The notes below the pieces were generated by a model. The model saw only the letters and a list, made by a program, of their open reading frames with translations, was not told where the DNA came from and did no database searches. Both the position numbers and the translations under genes were made by a program. Positions 51,564 through 60,812 of a stretch of DNA of 64,000 nt are shown in pieces. Each line of letters opens with the position of its first letter. Positions within the stretch are counted from its first letter, which is position 1. Source of the stretch: Nitrosospira sp. Nl5 (GTDB taxonomy: Bacteria; Pseudomonadota; Gammaproteobacteria; Burkholderiales; Nitrosomonadaceae); NCBI RefSeq assembly GCF_900102495.1, contig NZ_FMVQ01000014.1:22074-86073 (forward strand), written 5' to 3'.

Positions 51564-54500
51564 GTGAGGCGCGCGCTCAAGTTTGTTGCCCTTGTTGTTC
51601 TGATCCTGCTTCTCACCGCGCTGACCATTGCTGCCTTCCTTATCTATCGGGAAACTGAAACTTCCGCATATCAGGCACATCGTCTGGCGAAATTGGCCGA
51701 TGAATTGGGCTGGGAGGTAAAAAGCGGACCGAATAGCGATTCGCATTTTCCGCAGTCGGGACCGTACGACATGCGCATGGGCTATAGCCAGCTGCCGGAA
51801 TTAATTCATAATCTGGTGCTGCATGGTTTCCATGTGCATGCACAGGCAAGAGTTTCTCCACGCATGAAAGAACTCATCGCACAGGGTTTGTTCGTTCCCT
51901 ATCGCGAGAAATCCCAGGCTGGACTGGAAATTACCGGGGATGGGGGGCAGCTATTGTATCGCGCGACGTTCCCGGGCCGCATCTACGAAAACTTCGAAGA
52001 GGTCCCGTCACTGGTGAGGGACAGCCTTCTGTTTATCGAAAATCGCGAGTTGCTGGATGCAACCCACCCAAAAAAGAATCCCGCTATCGAATGGGACCGG
52101 CTTGGCAGGGCGGTGCTGGATAAGATAATTCAACTCTTCCGTGCTGATCATGATGTAGTAGGGGGCAGTACGCTGGCCACCCAGATCGAAAAATACCGCC
52201 ATTCTTCCAATGGAATGACGATTACCCCGAAAGACAAGATTCAACAAGTCGCGTCCGCGTCTGTACGTGCTTACCTGGATGGCGAGGAAACATTGCACGC
52301 CCGCAAGCGTATCGTTGTGGATTACCTTAATACGGTCCCACTCGCCGCTGCACCGGGTTTCGGAGAGGCGAACGGACTGGGAGATGGCCTGTGGGCTTGG
52401 TACGGGCTGGATTTCGATGAGACCAACCATATCCTGAATTCGCGATTTGTCGAAGGTGATGCCCTTGTTGAGACGGCCCGCCTCTATAAACATGTGCTGA
52501 GCCTGATGATCGCCCAGCGCAGGCCTTCTTACTACCTTCTTGCCGGACGTGAAGCGCTTGACGAGCTCACGAATCGTCATCTGAGGGTATTAACGCAGGC
52601 TGGCGTAATCCCGCCTGGCCTGAGGGACGAGGCGCTGAAAGTAGCACTCAGTTTTCGTGGTATCGCCGCGCCAGAAGAAATCAGGAATTTTCCCGCCCAG
52701 AAGGCCGTCAATGCGGTACGCGCGCGTCTCGCATCCCAGCTTGGATTACAGCGCATGTATGATCTGGACCGTATGGATGTATCGGTGCAAAGCACTCTCG
52801 ACGGAGAATTACAAAAAAAGACCACCGATATGCTTCGCCGGCTCAAAGAGCCGGAATATGCGCTTGCAGCGGGCCTCTATGGTCATCGCCTGCTGAGCAC
52901 CGAGGATCTGGGCAAGATCATCTACAGCTTCACGCTTTCAGAGTTGACCCCGGAAGGAGCCAAGTTCAGAATCCAGGCGGATAATTTCGAGCAACCGCTG
53001 GATATCAACAAGGGTACTAAACTGGATTTGGGTTCTACCGCAAAATTGAGAACGCTGGTGACTTATCTCGAAATTGTCGAAGCGCTGCATAAGAAATATG
53101 CAACCTTGCAACCGAAAACGCTACGTCAGCAGCAGATTGACCCCAGCGATATTCTCAGCCGATGGGCAATCGGCTATCTTCTGCAAAGCCCGGACAAAGG
53201 GCTCGCGGCCATGCTGGACGCCGCTTTGGAACGCAAGTATTCCGCTAGTCCGGACGAACGGTTCTTTACCGGCGGCGGAGTGCATGTTTTTCAAAATTTC
53301 AAGCGTGAAGACGATCGCAAGATTCTGAGTGTACGCGAAGCGACATTAAATTCGGTCAACCTTGTTTACATCCGGCTGATGCGGGATATCGTACGCTACT
53401 ATATGTTCCAGATCGTAGGTTCGTCCGCCAGGATACTCAAGGATGCCGGAAATTCTGATCGCGAAGAATATCTCAAACGGTTCGCGGACAAGGAAGGGCG
53501 AGAATTCATCAACCGGTTTTATCTCAAATACAAGGGTAAATCCGCGGCGCCAGGCCAGATTGGCGAAGTGTTTTTTTCCAGTTTCCGGCACACCCCTCGC
53601 CGCCTTGCGGCCGCTTACCGCTATATTTATCCCGAGTCCACGCTCACAGACTTCGAGAAATTCATGGCATCGCATCGGCCCCGTTTTAAAGGCCTGGTTT
53701 CACCACCTCCCCGCGATCTGTATGAGAGCTATGCGCCCGGCAAATATTCGCTGGCCGACCAAGGCTACATCGTAACCGTGCACCCCTTGGAACTGTGGCT
53801 GGTGCGCTACTTGATTACCCACCCCGATGCGCAATACAGGGACGTAATTGAGGCCAGTGGAGACGAACGCGTGGCTGTCTACCACTGGCTGTTCAAGACC
53901 GTACACAAGAATTCGCAGGATATCCGCATCCGCGGTCTTCTGGAACTCGAAGCATTCCTTGAGGTTCACCGTAGCTGGAAACGGCTCGGCTATCCCTTTG
54001 ATTCTCTGGTCCCGTCGCTCGCCACGGCCATTGGAAGTTCCGCTGATCACCCTGCGGCGCTTTCCGACCTGATGGGTGTCATCCTCAATAATGGAGTGCG
54101 CTTGCCAGCAGTACTGATCGAACGCTTGCGTTTCGCAGCCGATACTCCTTTTGAGACTGTTGTCGAACGGAATGCCGTCAAAGGCGAAAGAATCTTCTCC
54201 TCCGAACTGGCGGCAGCAGTGCGTGGCGTATTGACCGATGTGGTGGAGTCCGGGACAGCCTCACGACTTGCCCGCGCCATCACGGAAGAGGATGGAGCTG
54301 AAATTTTTATCGGGGGAAAGACCGGAACGGGTGACCATCGCCATGTTACTTTTTCCTCGCCTGGCGTCGTCAAGGAATCCCGCGTTGTCAATCGCTCCGC
54401 CACTTTTGTCTTCTTCATCGGGGACCGTTTCTTCGGAACGATGACCGCATTCGTGCCTGGCGCGGATGCGGCGAATTATAAATTCACCTCGGCGCTCTCT

Positions 54501-54644
54501 ACGCAAGTGATGAAGCATCTCCTGCCCATATTAAAACCGCTTACCGACAAGGCTCAGCCCCTGCCCGAGCAGGTCTCAATAAAAAGAGCGGTCAAGCGAG
54601 ATCTTCCAAAGGACGACGCAAAGGAGGCGGCTAATTCCAGCTAA
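51564..54644 (+). CDS. Class A penicillin-binding protein (transglycosylase/transpeptidase)
   Basis: 1026 residues, larger than most PBP1 proteins. N-terminal membrane helix (about 7-28); GT51 transglycosylase with catalytic-site FIENREL and GGSTLATQIEKY; C-terminal transpeptidase with STAK (SxxK) in LGSTAKLRTL, SVN (SxN) in LNSVNL and KTG in GGKTGTGD. Between the transpeptidase motifs lies an extra region of about 350 residues absent from PBP1a/b. Several catalytic-region residues deviate from the standard EDRRF form (here IENRE). It starts with GTG and no strong Shine-Dalgarno site. Likely a periplasmic peptidoglycan polymerase with a specialised role. Confidence 0.87.
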   Translation: MRRALKFVALVVLILLLTALTIAAFLIYRETETSAYQAHRLAKLADELGWEVKSGPNSDSHFPQSGPYDMRMGYSQLPELIHNLVLHGFHVHAQARVSPRMKELIAQGLFVPYREKSQAGLEITGDGGQLLYRATFPGRIYENFEEVPSLVRDSLLFIENRELLDATHPKKNPAIEWDRLGRAVLDKIIQLFRADHDVVGGSTLATQIEKYRHSSNGMTITPKDKIQQVASASVRAYLDGEETLHARKRIVVDYLNTVPLAAAPGFGEANGLGDGLWAWYGLDFDETNHILNSRFVEGDALVETARLYKHVLSLMIAQRRPSYYLLAGREALDELTNRHLRVLTQAGVIPPGLRDEALKVALSFRGIAAPEEIRNFPAQKAVNAVRARLASQLGLQRMYDLDRMDVSVQSTLDGELQKKTTDMLRRLKEPEYALAAGLYGHRLLSTEDLGKIIYSFTLSELTPEGAKFRIQADNFEQPLDINKGTKLDLGSTAKLRTLVTYLEIVEALHKKYATLQPKTLRQQQIDPSDILSRWAIGYLLQSPDKGLAAMLDAALERKYSASPDERFFTGGGVHVFQNFKREDDRKILSVREATLNSVNLVYIRLMRDIVRYYMFQIVGSSARILKDAGNSDREEYLKRFADKEGREFINRFYLKYKGKSAAPGQIGEVFFSSFRHTPRRLAAAYRYIYPESTLTDFEKFMASHRPRFKGLVSPPPRDLYESYAPGKYSLADQGYIVTVHPLELWLVRYLITHPDAQYRDVIEASGDERVAVYHWLFKTVHKNSQDIRIRGLLELEAFLEVHRSWKRLGYPFDSLVPSLATAIGSSADHPAALSDLMGVILNNGVRLPAVLIERLRFAADTPFETVVERNAVKGERIFSSELAAAVRGVLTDVVESGTASRLARAITEEDGAEIFIGGKTGTGDHRHVTFSSPGVVKESRVVNRSATFVFFIGDRFFGTMTAFVPGADAANYKFTSALSTQVMKHLLPILKPLTDKAQPLPEQVSIKRAVKRDLPKDDAKEAANSS

Positions 54645-54731
54645 CGGGAAGCTGGCACGGTGTGCGCCGGGCAATGCCCCGAGCGTGTCCTTCCGACTTT
54701 TTTACTTCGATTCCTCGCACCCGAAAGGCTG

Positions 54732-54833
54732 CTAGTCTTCACTGTTAATCCACCATAAGAAGACGACAATCCCTAGAATCAATCCAAGGCCGAGAACCGC
54801 CTTGACAAATTCCTTGACGAACCAAAACAGCAT
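54732..54833 (-). CDS. 33-residue single-helix membrane peptide
   Basis: A 33-codon ORF encoding a basic-start, single hydrophobic segment (roughly residues 11-28) and an acidic SED end. It directly follows a DUF2905 gene on the same strand, 49 bases away. No sequence family recognised and no strong ribosome site; the coherent amphipathic start and membrane segment in an otherwise tight gap make it a plausible small protein. Confidence 0.45.
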   Translation of the reverse strand: MLFWFVKEFVKAVLGLGLILGIVVFLWWINSED

Positions 54834-54882
54834 AGATTCATATAAATCCAATTACTCGTCCTCTTCAAAACAAAAGCCGGGC

Positions 54883-55086
54883 TCACTTCCGGAACCACCA
54901 CCACAGCAGTGCCGACAAGAATAATGACAACAGCAGACCGGTGGTTATTGGAAAGTAAAAACTGAAATTTTCCCGTTCGATGGTAATGTCACCCGGCAGT
55001 CGTCCGAAGGGTAATCTCGACAACCAGGGCCATGCGAGGCCCGCAAGCAGCAATAGCAGGCCGAGTAGGATGAGCAGGCGTTGCAT
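54883..55086 (-). CDS. DUF2905 small membrane protein
   Basis: 67 residues with two hydrophobic helices and the diagnostic loop LPFGRLPGDITIERENFSFYFP, which identifies DUF2905. The start at MQRLLILLG gives the normal length; the frame is open further upstream. Function unknown. Faces the pentapeptide-repeat gene divergently. Confidence 0.88.
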   Translation of the reverse strand: MQRLLILLGLLLLLAGLAWPWLSRLPFGRLPGDITIERENFSFYFPITTGLLLSLFLSALLWWWFRK

Positions 55087-55283
55087 AAAGGATTTTCTGG
55101 ATTCCAAGAAGAAACCGGCAGGATTAGTGTAAACGTTTTTCCCGGAGCAGTTCAACTCGTCCGGGCTCGGTTATCTTCAATCACGGCTCGTCCGCTTCCC
55201 TTTTTATACGTGCGCTAGCACACGGAAAGCTGATGCAACCTTGTATACAGTTCTGTTTTGTATTTCAGTAAGGCTAAGAAAAA

Positions 55284-55904
55284 ATGATCCATTTCTTAAT
55301 TCCGCTCGTTGCCTTATTCGCGGTACACGCCACAGCAGCCGAGGAAATAAATGGCTGCCGTATCAGACCAGGAACCCTCTGTGTAGAGGTAGATCTTCGC
55401 AGCGCCAACCTACGCGGCGCCGATCTTGCTCGGGCTGGTTTTCGCCTAACGAATTTAAGTGGCGCCGATTTGCAGGATGCAAATTTATTCAATGCCAATA
55501 TGGATATGGTTAATCTCACTGGCGCCAACCTCAGTGGAGCGGTGCTGGATTCGGCGGATATAAGCCGTGCTACCATGACTGACGCAAATCTCAATCGCGC
55601 GCGGCTGAATGGCGCTAATCTTAAAAGCGCCAATATGGCAGGCGCCAACCTTACGGGCGCGCAACTTCAGGGCGCTAACCTGAGCGGCGCGCATCTGATG
55701 AAGGCCCAGCTTCGCAATGCCCAACTTCAGCGGGCGGATTTATCGGGTACCGTTTTGACGCAGGCGGATTTCAGTGGTGCTGATTTGACCGGTGCACGAC
55801 TGGACAATGCAACGGTAGAGGGTGCCGATTTCACAGGCGCGACCCTTGACCGCGTCGATTTTTCACAAGTGATAGGCTCTTGCAAGGGTTGCCCCGGGAA
55901 GTGA
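55284..55904 (+). CDS. Secreted pentapeptide-repeat protein
   Basis: 206 residues: signal peptide (ends near HATAAE), then about 30 consecutive A(N/D)LXX-type pentapeptide repeats such as ANLSG, ADLSG and ANLTG, which fold as a right-handed quadrilateral beta helix. A single cysteine pair is near each end (NGC and CKGC) and could cap the helix. Related cytoplasmic proteins mimic DNA to protect gyrase, but export makes that unlikely here. Function unknown. Confidence 0.9.
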   Translation: MIHFLIPLVALFAVHATAAEEINGCRIRPGTLCVEVDLRSANLRGADLARAGFRLTNLSGADLQDANLFNANMDMVNLTGANLSGAVLDSADISRATMTDANLNRARLNGANLKSANMAGANLTGAQLQGANLSGAHLMKAQLRNAQLQRADLSGTVLTQADFSGADLTGARLDNATVEGADFTGATLDRVDFSQVIGSCKGCPGK

Positions 55905-56027
55905 TTTAAATCTCTTCGCGTCCCCGCTGCTTGCGGAGCGTCGTAAATTAATCAAACATTATCCGTAACACTCCGCCCGAAGTAATACTCCCTGCATATA
56001 ACATGACAATGTTTGGTGAAGAGTGTT

Positions 56028-57488
56028 ATGGCTACTGAATTCAAAAGCAGCCTCAGCCTTACGGCAGCTTCCATTCCTCTCAGGCATTCGTGGGAACATA
56101 CCGTTGGCAGTGGACGCGCTTTGCTTGCATTGCGCGCCGATTGGCGTGAGCAGTTAATGCGCGCCCACGCGGAACTCGGATTTCGTCATGTACGCTTTCA
56201 TGGGGTGCTCGATGACGAGATAGGTACATTGGTCCGCCATAACGAGCAGGCCCTTTATTCATTTTTTAATGCGGATCAAATTAACGACTACCTGTTGTCC
56301 ATCGGAATGAAGCCGTTCGTCGAGCTTTCATTTATGCCGGCGATACTGGCTTCGGGCGATGCCACCGTATTTCAGTACCGGGCTAACATCACTCCACCCA
56401 AGGATTACCGGGAATGGGGAAAGCTTATCGACCGGTTGGTGCGGCATTGGGGCGCCCGCTATGGCCTGGACGAAATTCGTGAATGGTGCCTGGAGGTGTG
56501 GAACGAACCCAACCTGAAAGCATTCTGGACGGGTGGTAAAAAGGGTTATTACGAGCTTTATCGCACGACGGCGGAGACTATCAAAAACATAGATTCCGCG
56601 CTAAAGGTCGGCGGCCCGTCGAGCGCGCAGAACGCCTGGATTCCCGAATTCCTGGATTACTGCGATAAGCACAAACTGCCCGTCGATTTTATCAGCACGC
56701 ATTATTATCCTACTGACGCCTTTGGCAAGATTGGGACCGACACGCTGACTCAACTCGAACACGCGCCGCGCGACGTAATGAAAAAGCGGGCAAAAATAGC
56801 CAATGCGCAAGCTCGTGGTTTGCCGCTCTATTACACCGAATGGAACGTAAGTTCGAATCCGCGTGATCCTTTGCATGACCAGTCCTTTGCCGCCGCATTT
56901 GCCGCCAATATCGCACTATCGGTCGACGCATTGGTGGCTGGCTACAGCTTCTGGACCTTTACCGATATTTTTGAGGAGAATTATTTTCCCAGCCAACCTT
57001 TTCACGGTGGCTTCGGCCTTTTGAATCTGCATGGTATTCCCAAGCCGATTTATCGGGCGTTCCAGTTGCTGCATGGTTTGGGAGATAAGCTTTGCCATGT
57101 GGAAGGCTCGCACGATACAGTCAACGTGTGGGTAAGCCGGGGAGCAGATGTTATTACCGTATTTCTCACCAATTATGCGATGCCACGTCATGAAATCTGC
57201 ACGGTTGCCGTCCACGTGCAACTCACCGCAGCGCCGAAGCCACTGTCGGCGCATGTCATGCGCATCGATGAGAACAACGTAAATCCAGAGCGGGTTTGGC
57301 GGGAAATGGGAAAACCGGAATACCTCAGCCTGCACGATGTAGAAACGCTGCAAGCAGCATCGGTGCTAAATTCCGAGCCGTATCCGTTACGCATCCTGGA
57401 AGACCATATCGAGTTCGATATCTCGATGCCGCCACAATCGGTCGCCACGGTGAAGATTGAGTGCGCTCCAAGTTATGCAAGTACGTGA
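56028..57488 (+). CDS. GH39-like glycoside hydrolase
   Basis: About 486 residues with the (beta/alpha)8 barrel of clan GH-A, family 39 (beta-xylosidase/alpha-iduronidase type). Acid/base Glu is in EVWNEPNL and the nucleophile Glu in YYTEWN; GFRHVRFHG near residue 55 is the family N-terminal barrel signature. There is no signal peptide, so it probably acts in the cytoplasm. A C-terminal beta domain follows (from about 390). Start chosen at ATG with AAGAG upstream; TTG/GTG lie before it. It is followed by the remnant of a glycoamylase-like gene whose ATG lies inside its 3' end. Confidence 0.82.
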   Translation: MATEFKSSLSLTAASIPLRHSWEHTVGSGRALLALRADWREQLMRAHAELGFRHVRFHGVLDDEIGTLVRHNEQALYSFFNADQINDYLLSIGMKPFVELSFMPAILASGDATVFQYRANITPPKDYREWGKLIDRLVRHWGARYGLDEIREWCLEVWNEPNLKAFWTGGKKGYYELYRTTAETIKNIDSALKVGGPSSAQNAWIPEFLDYCDKHKLPVDFISTHYYPTDAFGKIGTDTLTQLEHAPRDVMKKRAKIANAQARGLPLYYTEWNVSSNPRDPLHDQSFAAAFAANIALSVDALVAGYSFWTFTDIFEENYFPSQPFHGGFGLLNLHGIPKPIYRAFQLLHGLGDKLCHVEGSHDTVNVWVSRGADVITVFLTNYAMPRHEICTVAVHVQLTAAPKPLSAHVMRIDENNVNPERVWREMGKPEYLSLHDVETLQAASVLNSEPYPLRILEDHIEFDISMPPQSVATVKIECAPSYAST

Positions 57489-57780
57489 GCCGATCGCATC
57501 TCAACAAGATGAGCTGCTAAGGACTCTCCAGCATGACTCATTTCCCCATTTCGCTTATAAGATCAATCCGGTTAACGGGCTCGTCCTCAAAGTCACATCC
57601 CGGCTGGGCCAGCAAGTATTGGCGCGGTAAGTCTCACGCTCGCGGGCTACTCGGTCGGGTGGAACGCGGTTTGATGACCCGGAAGAGGATGTGAAACGCC
57701 CGCTCACTCCATCCAGTTACCGCATTCAGAATTCGGAAAATAATTATGTATGGCAGCGCACGGAACAGCTCATGGCCTGA
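57475..57780 (+). pseudogene. Degraded glycoamylase-like (PF10091-type) gene
   Basis: From ATG 57475 a 51-codon frame reads DELLRTLQHDSFPHFAYKIN then stops at TAA 57628. The continuation of a family-like sequence moves to other frames: GPASIGAVSLTLAGYSVG from 57606, VERGLMTR from 57659 and EEDVKR soon after. Together these follow the SIAAVGFALTAYPIGVERG...TREEA pattern of glycoamylase family proteins. At least two frameshifts and loss of the rest of the gene mark it as a pseudogene. It probably once formed an operon with the GH39-like gene. Confidence 0.7.
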
Positions 57781-57923
57781 ATCTAAAATGAACCAACAAT
57801 GCGATTAAGAATACGTCTTTACCGAATACCGCAACCGATCCCCCATTCCCATGCCGTCCCTGTCCCAACTCAAATGGGGCGGGACAATCTTTCCACCCTT
57901 CCCCATTTTTTAAGGAGCATGAC

Positions 57924-58418
57924 ATGAATATCCTGATAAAAAACACCCGTAATTTCGTGATTGCCACTGCGGTGTTGTTTGGTGTATGCGCCACCACTGG
58001 CGTGCAAGCGCAAGAATCGGGTAACAAGGACAAGCCATCTTCCCAAACGGGAACAAAGGACGGGCAAAAGACCGTTGAAGTGCCGGTAATAATAATGGTT
58101 CCAGTACAGGTTTCGAATGATCTGGCGGGGGACAAGGGTTGCTGGGTGAAGCTGTACAATGAGGAAGGTTTCCGAGGCGACAGCCTGATGCTGGTGGGCC
58201 CGATCAACCTGGCACAGATGATCGGTCCTTTCGGTTTCAACTGGGAAGATAAGGTTCGCAGCCTCGAAACCGGACCTAAGGCCAATCTCACCATCTACGA
58301 CAATCGCAATTTCCGGGACCAGGACAACTTTATCACCGCGGGCAAAAAAGTCCCTGACATGTCAAAGAAAATGGGGTTTCTTGATAATTTCCGTTCAATG
58401 ATGCTTAGCTGTACATAA
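57924..58418 (+). CDS. Secreted beta/gamma-crystallin-like protein
   Basis: 164 residues: signal peptide (about 1-30, ending VQAQE), Lys/Ser/Gln-rich linker, then a two-motif beta/gamma-crystallin domain. The Greek-key signatures are CWVKLYNEEGFRGDSLML and NLTIYDNRNFRDQDNFI. Cysteines at both ends of the domain may pair. Such domains often bind calcium; the N/D-x-x-S ligands were not confirmed. AAGGAG precedes the start. Function unknown. Confidence 0.78.
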   Translation: MNILIKNTRNFVIATAVLFGVCATTGVQAQESGNKDKPSSQTGTKDGQKTVEVPVIIMVPVQVSNDLAGDKGCWVKLYNEEGFRGDSLMLVGPINLAQMIGPFGFNWEDKVRSLETGPKANLTIYDNRNFRDQDNFITAGKKVPDMSKKMGFLDNFRSMMLSCT

Positions 58419-58554
58419 TCTGGCTAAATGACGGAGCGTTCACTGCTATCAGCACGCTCCTGCTTTGGCCCCAAACTCGGTTATAACTCAGTGTCCTGGG
58501 CTTGCCATTTAGCGCGAAGCAACGATCTGAATGTTTTCCAGGCGGATCAGGCGG

Positions 58555-59244
58555 TCAGGATCGGCATGAATCTTGCACGACGCGTTTGAGAATGTGCAAT
58601 CGGCCATGAAAGAAATGCTCGGCACCCGGAACTACCACTACCGGTAGTTCTTGCGGAGCCGCCCAGTCCAGGACGGTTTTCAGGGGCACCACTTCGTCCT
58701 GGTCACCGTGTATGATCAGCACGTCCGGAATAGGGCCACTTTCGTGCTTGGTGCCGGGGTGGGTAAGAGGAGGGACGCTCAGGCGGTCAACCGACGGTGC
58801 TACCAGCACCAGTTTTTGCGGTGCGAGCTTGTGCGCGGCGTGGACCTGAATTGCGCCGCCGAAGGAGAATCCAGCCAGTAGCAAGGGTAGGGGAGCAGCA
58901 CCGAATCGGACGTCAAATTGTTTTTTAATCGTTTCAGCTATCGCAATCACATCCCCAGTCTCGCCAGCACCATTGTCGTTACCTGAGTTACGCGTGCCTT
59001 CGCTTTGCCCCACGCCGCGAAAATTGAATTTGACGGTGATGAATCCCAGTTCAAGCAAAGCTTTAAAGAGAATGTGGACTACTTTGTTGTCCATCGTTCC
59101 GCCGAACAATGGATGAGGATGCGCAATGACGGCAATTCCACGCGGAGGATCGCGTTCCGGTTCGGCCAGAACCGTTTCCAGCTTTCCCGCCGGGCCATCA
59201 GTGAATTTCTTCTTGGGAATACGTGGGTTCAACAATGAACGCAA
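58555..59244 (-). CDS. Alpha/beta hydrolase (dienelactone hydrolase-like)
   Basis: 229 residues, alpha/beta fold: HPHPLFGGTMDNKVV start typical of the YfhR/DUF-type hydrolases often found beside PHB or fimbrial genes, nucleophile elbow GFSFGG, Asp in HGDQDEVV and His in PGAEHFFHG. Cytoplasmic. It precedes the ferredoxin gene by 18 bases on the same strand. Substrate unknown. Confidence 0.88.
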   Translation of the reverse strand: MRSLLNPRIPKKKFTDGPAGKLETVLAEPERDPPRGIAVIAHPHPLFGGTMDNKVVHILFKALLELGFITVKFNFRGVGQSEGTRNSGNDNGAGETGDVIAIAETIKKQFDVRFGAAPLPLLLAGFSFGGAIQVHAAHKLAPQKLVLVAPSVDRLSVPPLTHPGTKHESGPIPDVLIIHGDQDEVVPLKTVLDWAAPQELPVVVVPGAEHFFHGRLHILKRVVQDSCRS

Positions 59245-59262
59245 GCCCGCAATTCTACGGCT

Positions 59263-59574
59263 TCAAATTTTCAGCCGTTCGACTACACGGCCATTTTTTA
59301 GATGTTCTTCGATGATTTCGTCGATGTCCTCCTGATCCACATACGTGTACCAGACATCTTCCGGGTAGACCACAATGACTGGTCCTTCGTTGCAACGGTC
59401 AAGGCACCCTGCATTATTAATCCGCACTCTTTTGTTTTTGCTGTCGAGTCTGAGCGCCTTGATACGTTCCTTTGCGTAATCGCGCATTGCCTGGGCGCCA
59501 TAATTGTTACAGCAAACTGCTCCCGCTTCGCGCTGATTGACGCAGAAAAATACATGCCGCTGGTAGTAGCTCAT
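59263..59574 (-). CDS. Thioredoxin-like [2Fe-2S] ferredoxin
   Basis: About 103 residues. Four cysteines in the arrangement FFCVN...VCC and GCLDRC match the shethna-type/NuoE-like thioredoxin-fold ferredoxins. It starts with MSYYQRHVFFC, the family N-terminus; the open frame continues further upstream but with no coding appearance. Electron carrier of unknown partner. Upstream of it lies the polyamine transporter operon end. Confidence 0.9.
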   Translation of the reverse strand: MSYYQRHVFFCVNQREAGAVCCNNYGAQAMRDYAKERIKALRLDSKNKRVRINNAGCLDRCNEGPVIVVYPEDVWYTYVDQEDIDEIIEEHLKNGRVVERLKI

Positions 59575-59684
59575 AGGAATGTTTAGAAGTGAGTGTGGAA
59601 AGATTATACCGGAACGAGTAGCTGTTTTTCTGGTGCTCCGGGGAAACTTTGAACCTAAACCGGCTAGTTGACTGCTCACACCAT

Positions 59685-60812
59685 CTATCTCAATTTTATT
59701 TCTGTCCATAAACGGCTCAGCAGCCGCCGCTGCTTGCGATCGAGGTCCCGCAACATTTCCAGGCGAGTGAGCAATTCGGGGTCAGGAAATATGGCTTTAT
59801 TATTGGCGATTTCGGGACGGATATATTGCATCGCATCCATGTTGGGATTGCCGGAACCTATGAGGTTGGTGAGTTCGGCGGAGTTCTTTCCGTCCAACAT
59901 GAAATTAATGAATTGATGGGCTAAATCCGGGTGGGTTCCACTTCGATGCAGGACCATGCTATCGAGTGCGAGCACTGCTCCCTCCCTTGGGGTCGAATAG
60001 CCGATCGTGAATTTGCGGCCGGTATTTTTGGCATCAAGCGCCGCCTGGAACATGTCATTCGAGTATCCATGCGCTACCCATACATTGCCCGTTGCCAGCT
60101 CCCTGACATAACTCGCGTTGCTGAAAGCCGTCCAGTAAGGCTTGGCGCGCACGATCAGGTCCGCAGCCTGCTTCCAGTGTTCCTCATCGGCGTCGTTAAC
60201 AGAATAGCCCAGGTATTTGAGTGCGGCAGCCATCAGTTCTCGCTGGCTATCGAGGACTGTCACCCGTCCCTTGATTTTTTCCAGGTACTTCGGCTCAAAA
60301 ATAATCGCCCAGGTGTCGATAGGCAGACCGAGTTCCTGTATTTTTTCCTGGTTGAAGCCAAGCAGTGTGAGCGTGTAGGCGTAAGGAACAGAATATTCAT
60401 TACCGGGATCGAACGCGGTATCGAGGTATGCCAGATTAATATTCTTGAGATTGGGCAATAACGATTTATCCAGCGGCTTCAGCGCGCCTTGACGAATAAG
60501 GGCATGCACGGCGTTGCCGGTGGGAACGATAAGATCATAGCCGGTGGCGCCGGCCGCCAGCTTCGCCAGCATTTCCTCGTTGTCGGAATAATAATCCTGC
60601 GAGAGCTCGCATTTGCAGGATTCCTCGAAGTGTCTGACCGTTTTCGGCGCGATATAGTTATTCCAGTTAAATATATGCAGGATGTTTTTTCCCTTACCGG
60701 AGAAAGCCGCATTCTCATCCTGCCTGGCGCAGCCTGCGATGGAGAGAACCAACCACCCCAGCACGATAATGAACGCTGCGAACGGCGTTGCTGGAAAACG
60801 TCCCAGCTTCAT
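59685..60812 (-). CDS. potD: Spermidine/putrescine ABC transporter substrate-binding lipoprotein
   Basis: Periplasmic binding protein of the PotD/PotF family, 375 aa. Signal peptide with a lipobox-like SIAGC (C28), so probably a lipoprotein rather than free PotD. NWNNYIAP at the mature start is the hallmark. The acidic and aromatic polyamine pocket residues cannot be located with certainty. It is the last gene of a four-gene operon and overlaps the permease by four bases. Confidence 0.93.
   Translation of the reverse strand: MKLGRFPATPFAAFIIVLGWLVLSIAGCARQDENAAFSGKGKNILHIFNWNNYIAPKTVRHFEESCKCELSQDYYSDNEEMLAKLAAGATGYDLIVPTGNAVHALIRQGALKPLDKSLLPNLKNINLAYLDTAFDPGNEYSVPYAYTLTLLGFNQEKIQELGLPIDTWAIIFEPKYLEKIKGRVTVLDSQRELMAAALKYLGYSVNDADEEHWKQAADLIVRAKPYWTAFSNASYVRELATGNVWVAHGYSNDMFQAALDAKNTGRKFTIGYSTPREGAVLALDSMVLHRSGTHPDLAHQFINFMLDGKNSAELTNLIGSGNPNMDAMQYIRPEIANNKAIFPDPELLTRLEMLRDLDRKQRRLLSRLWTEIKLR

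Noticed and set aside
54650..54705. Terminator after the PBP gene
   Set aside because: Only a short GGGC/GCCC stem precedes the T-run; too weak to call.
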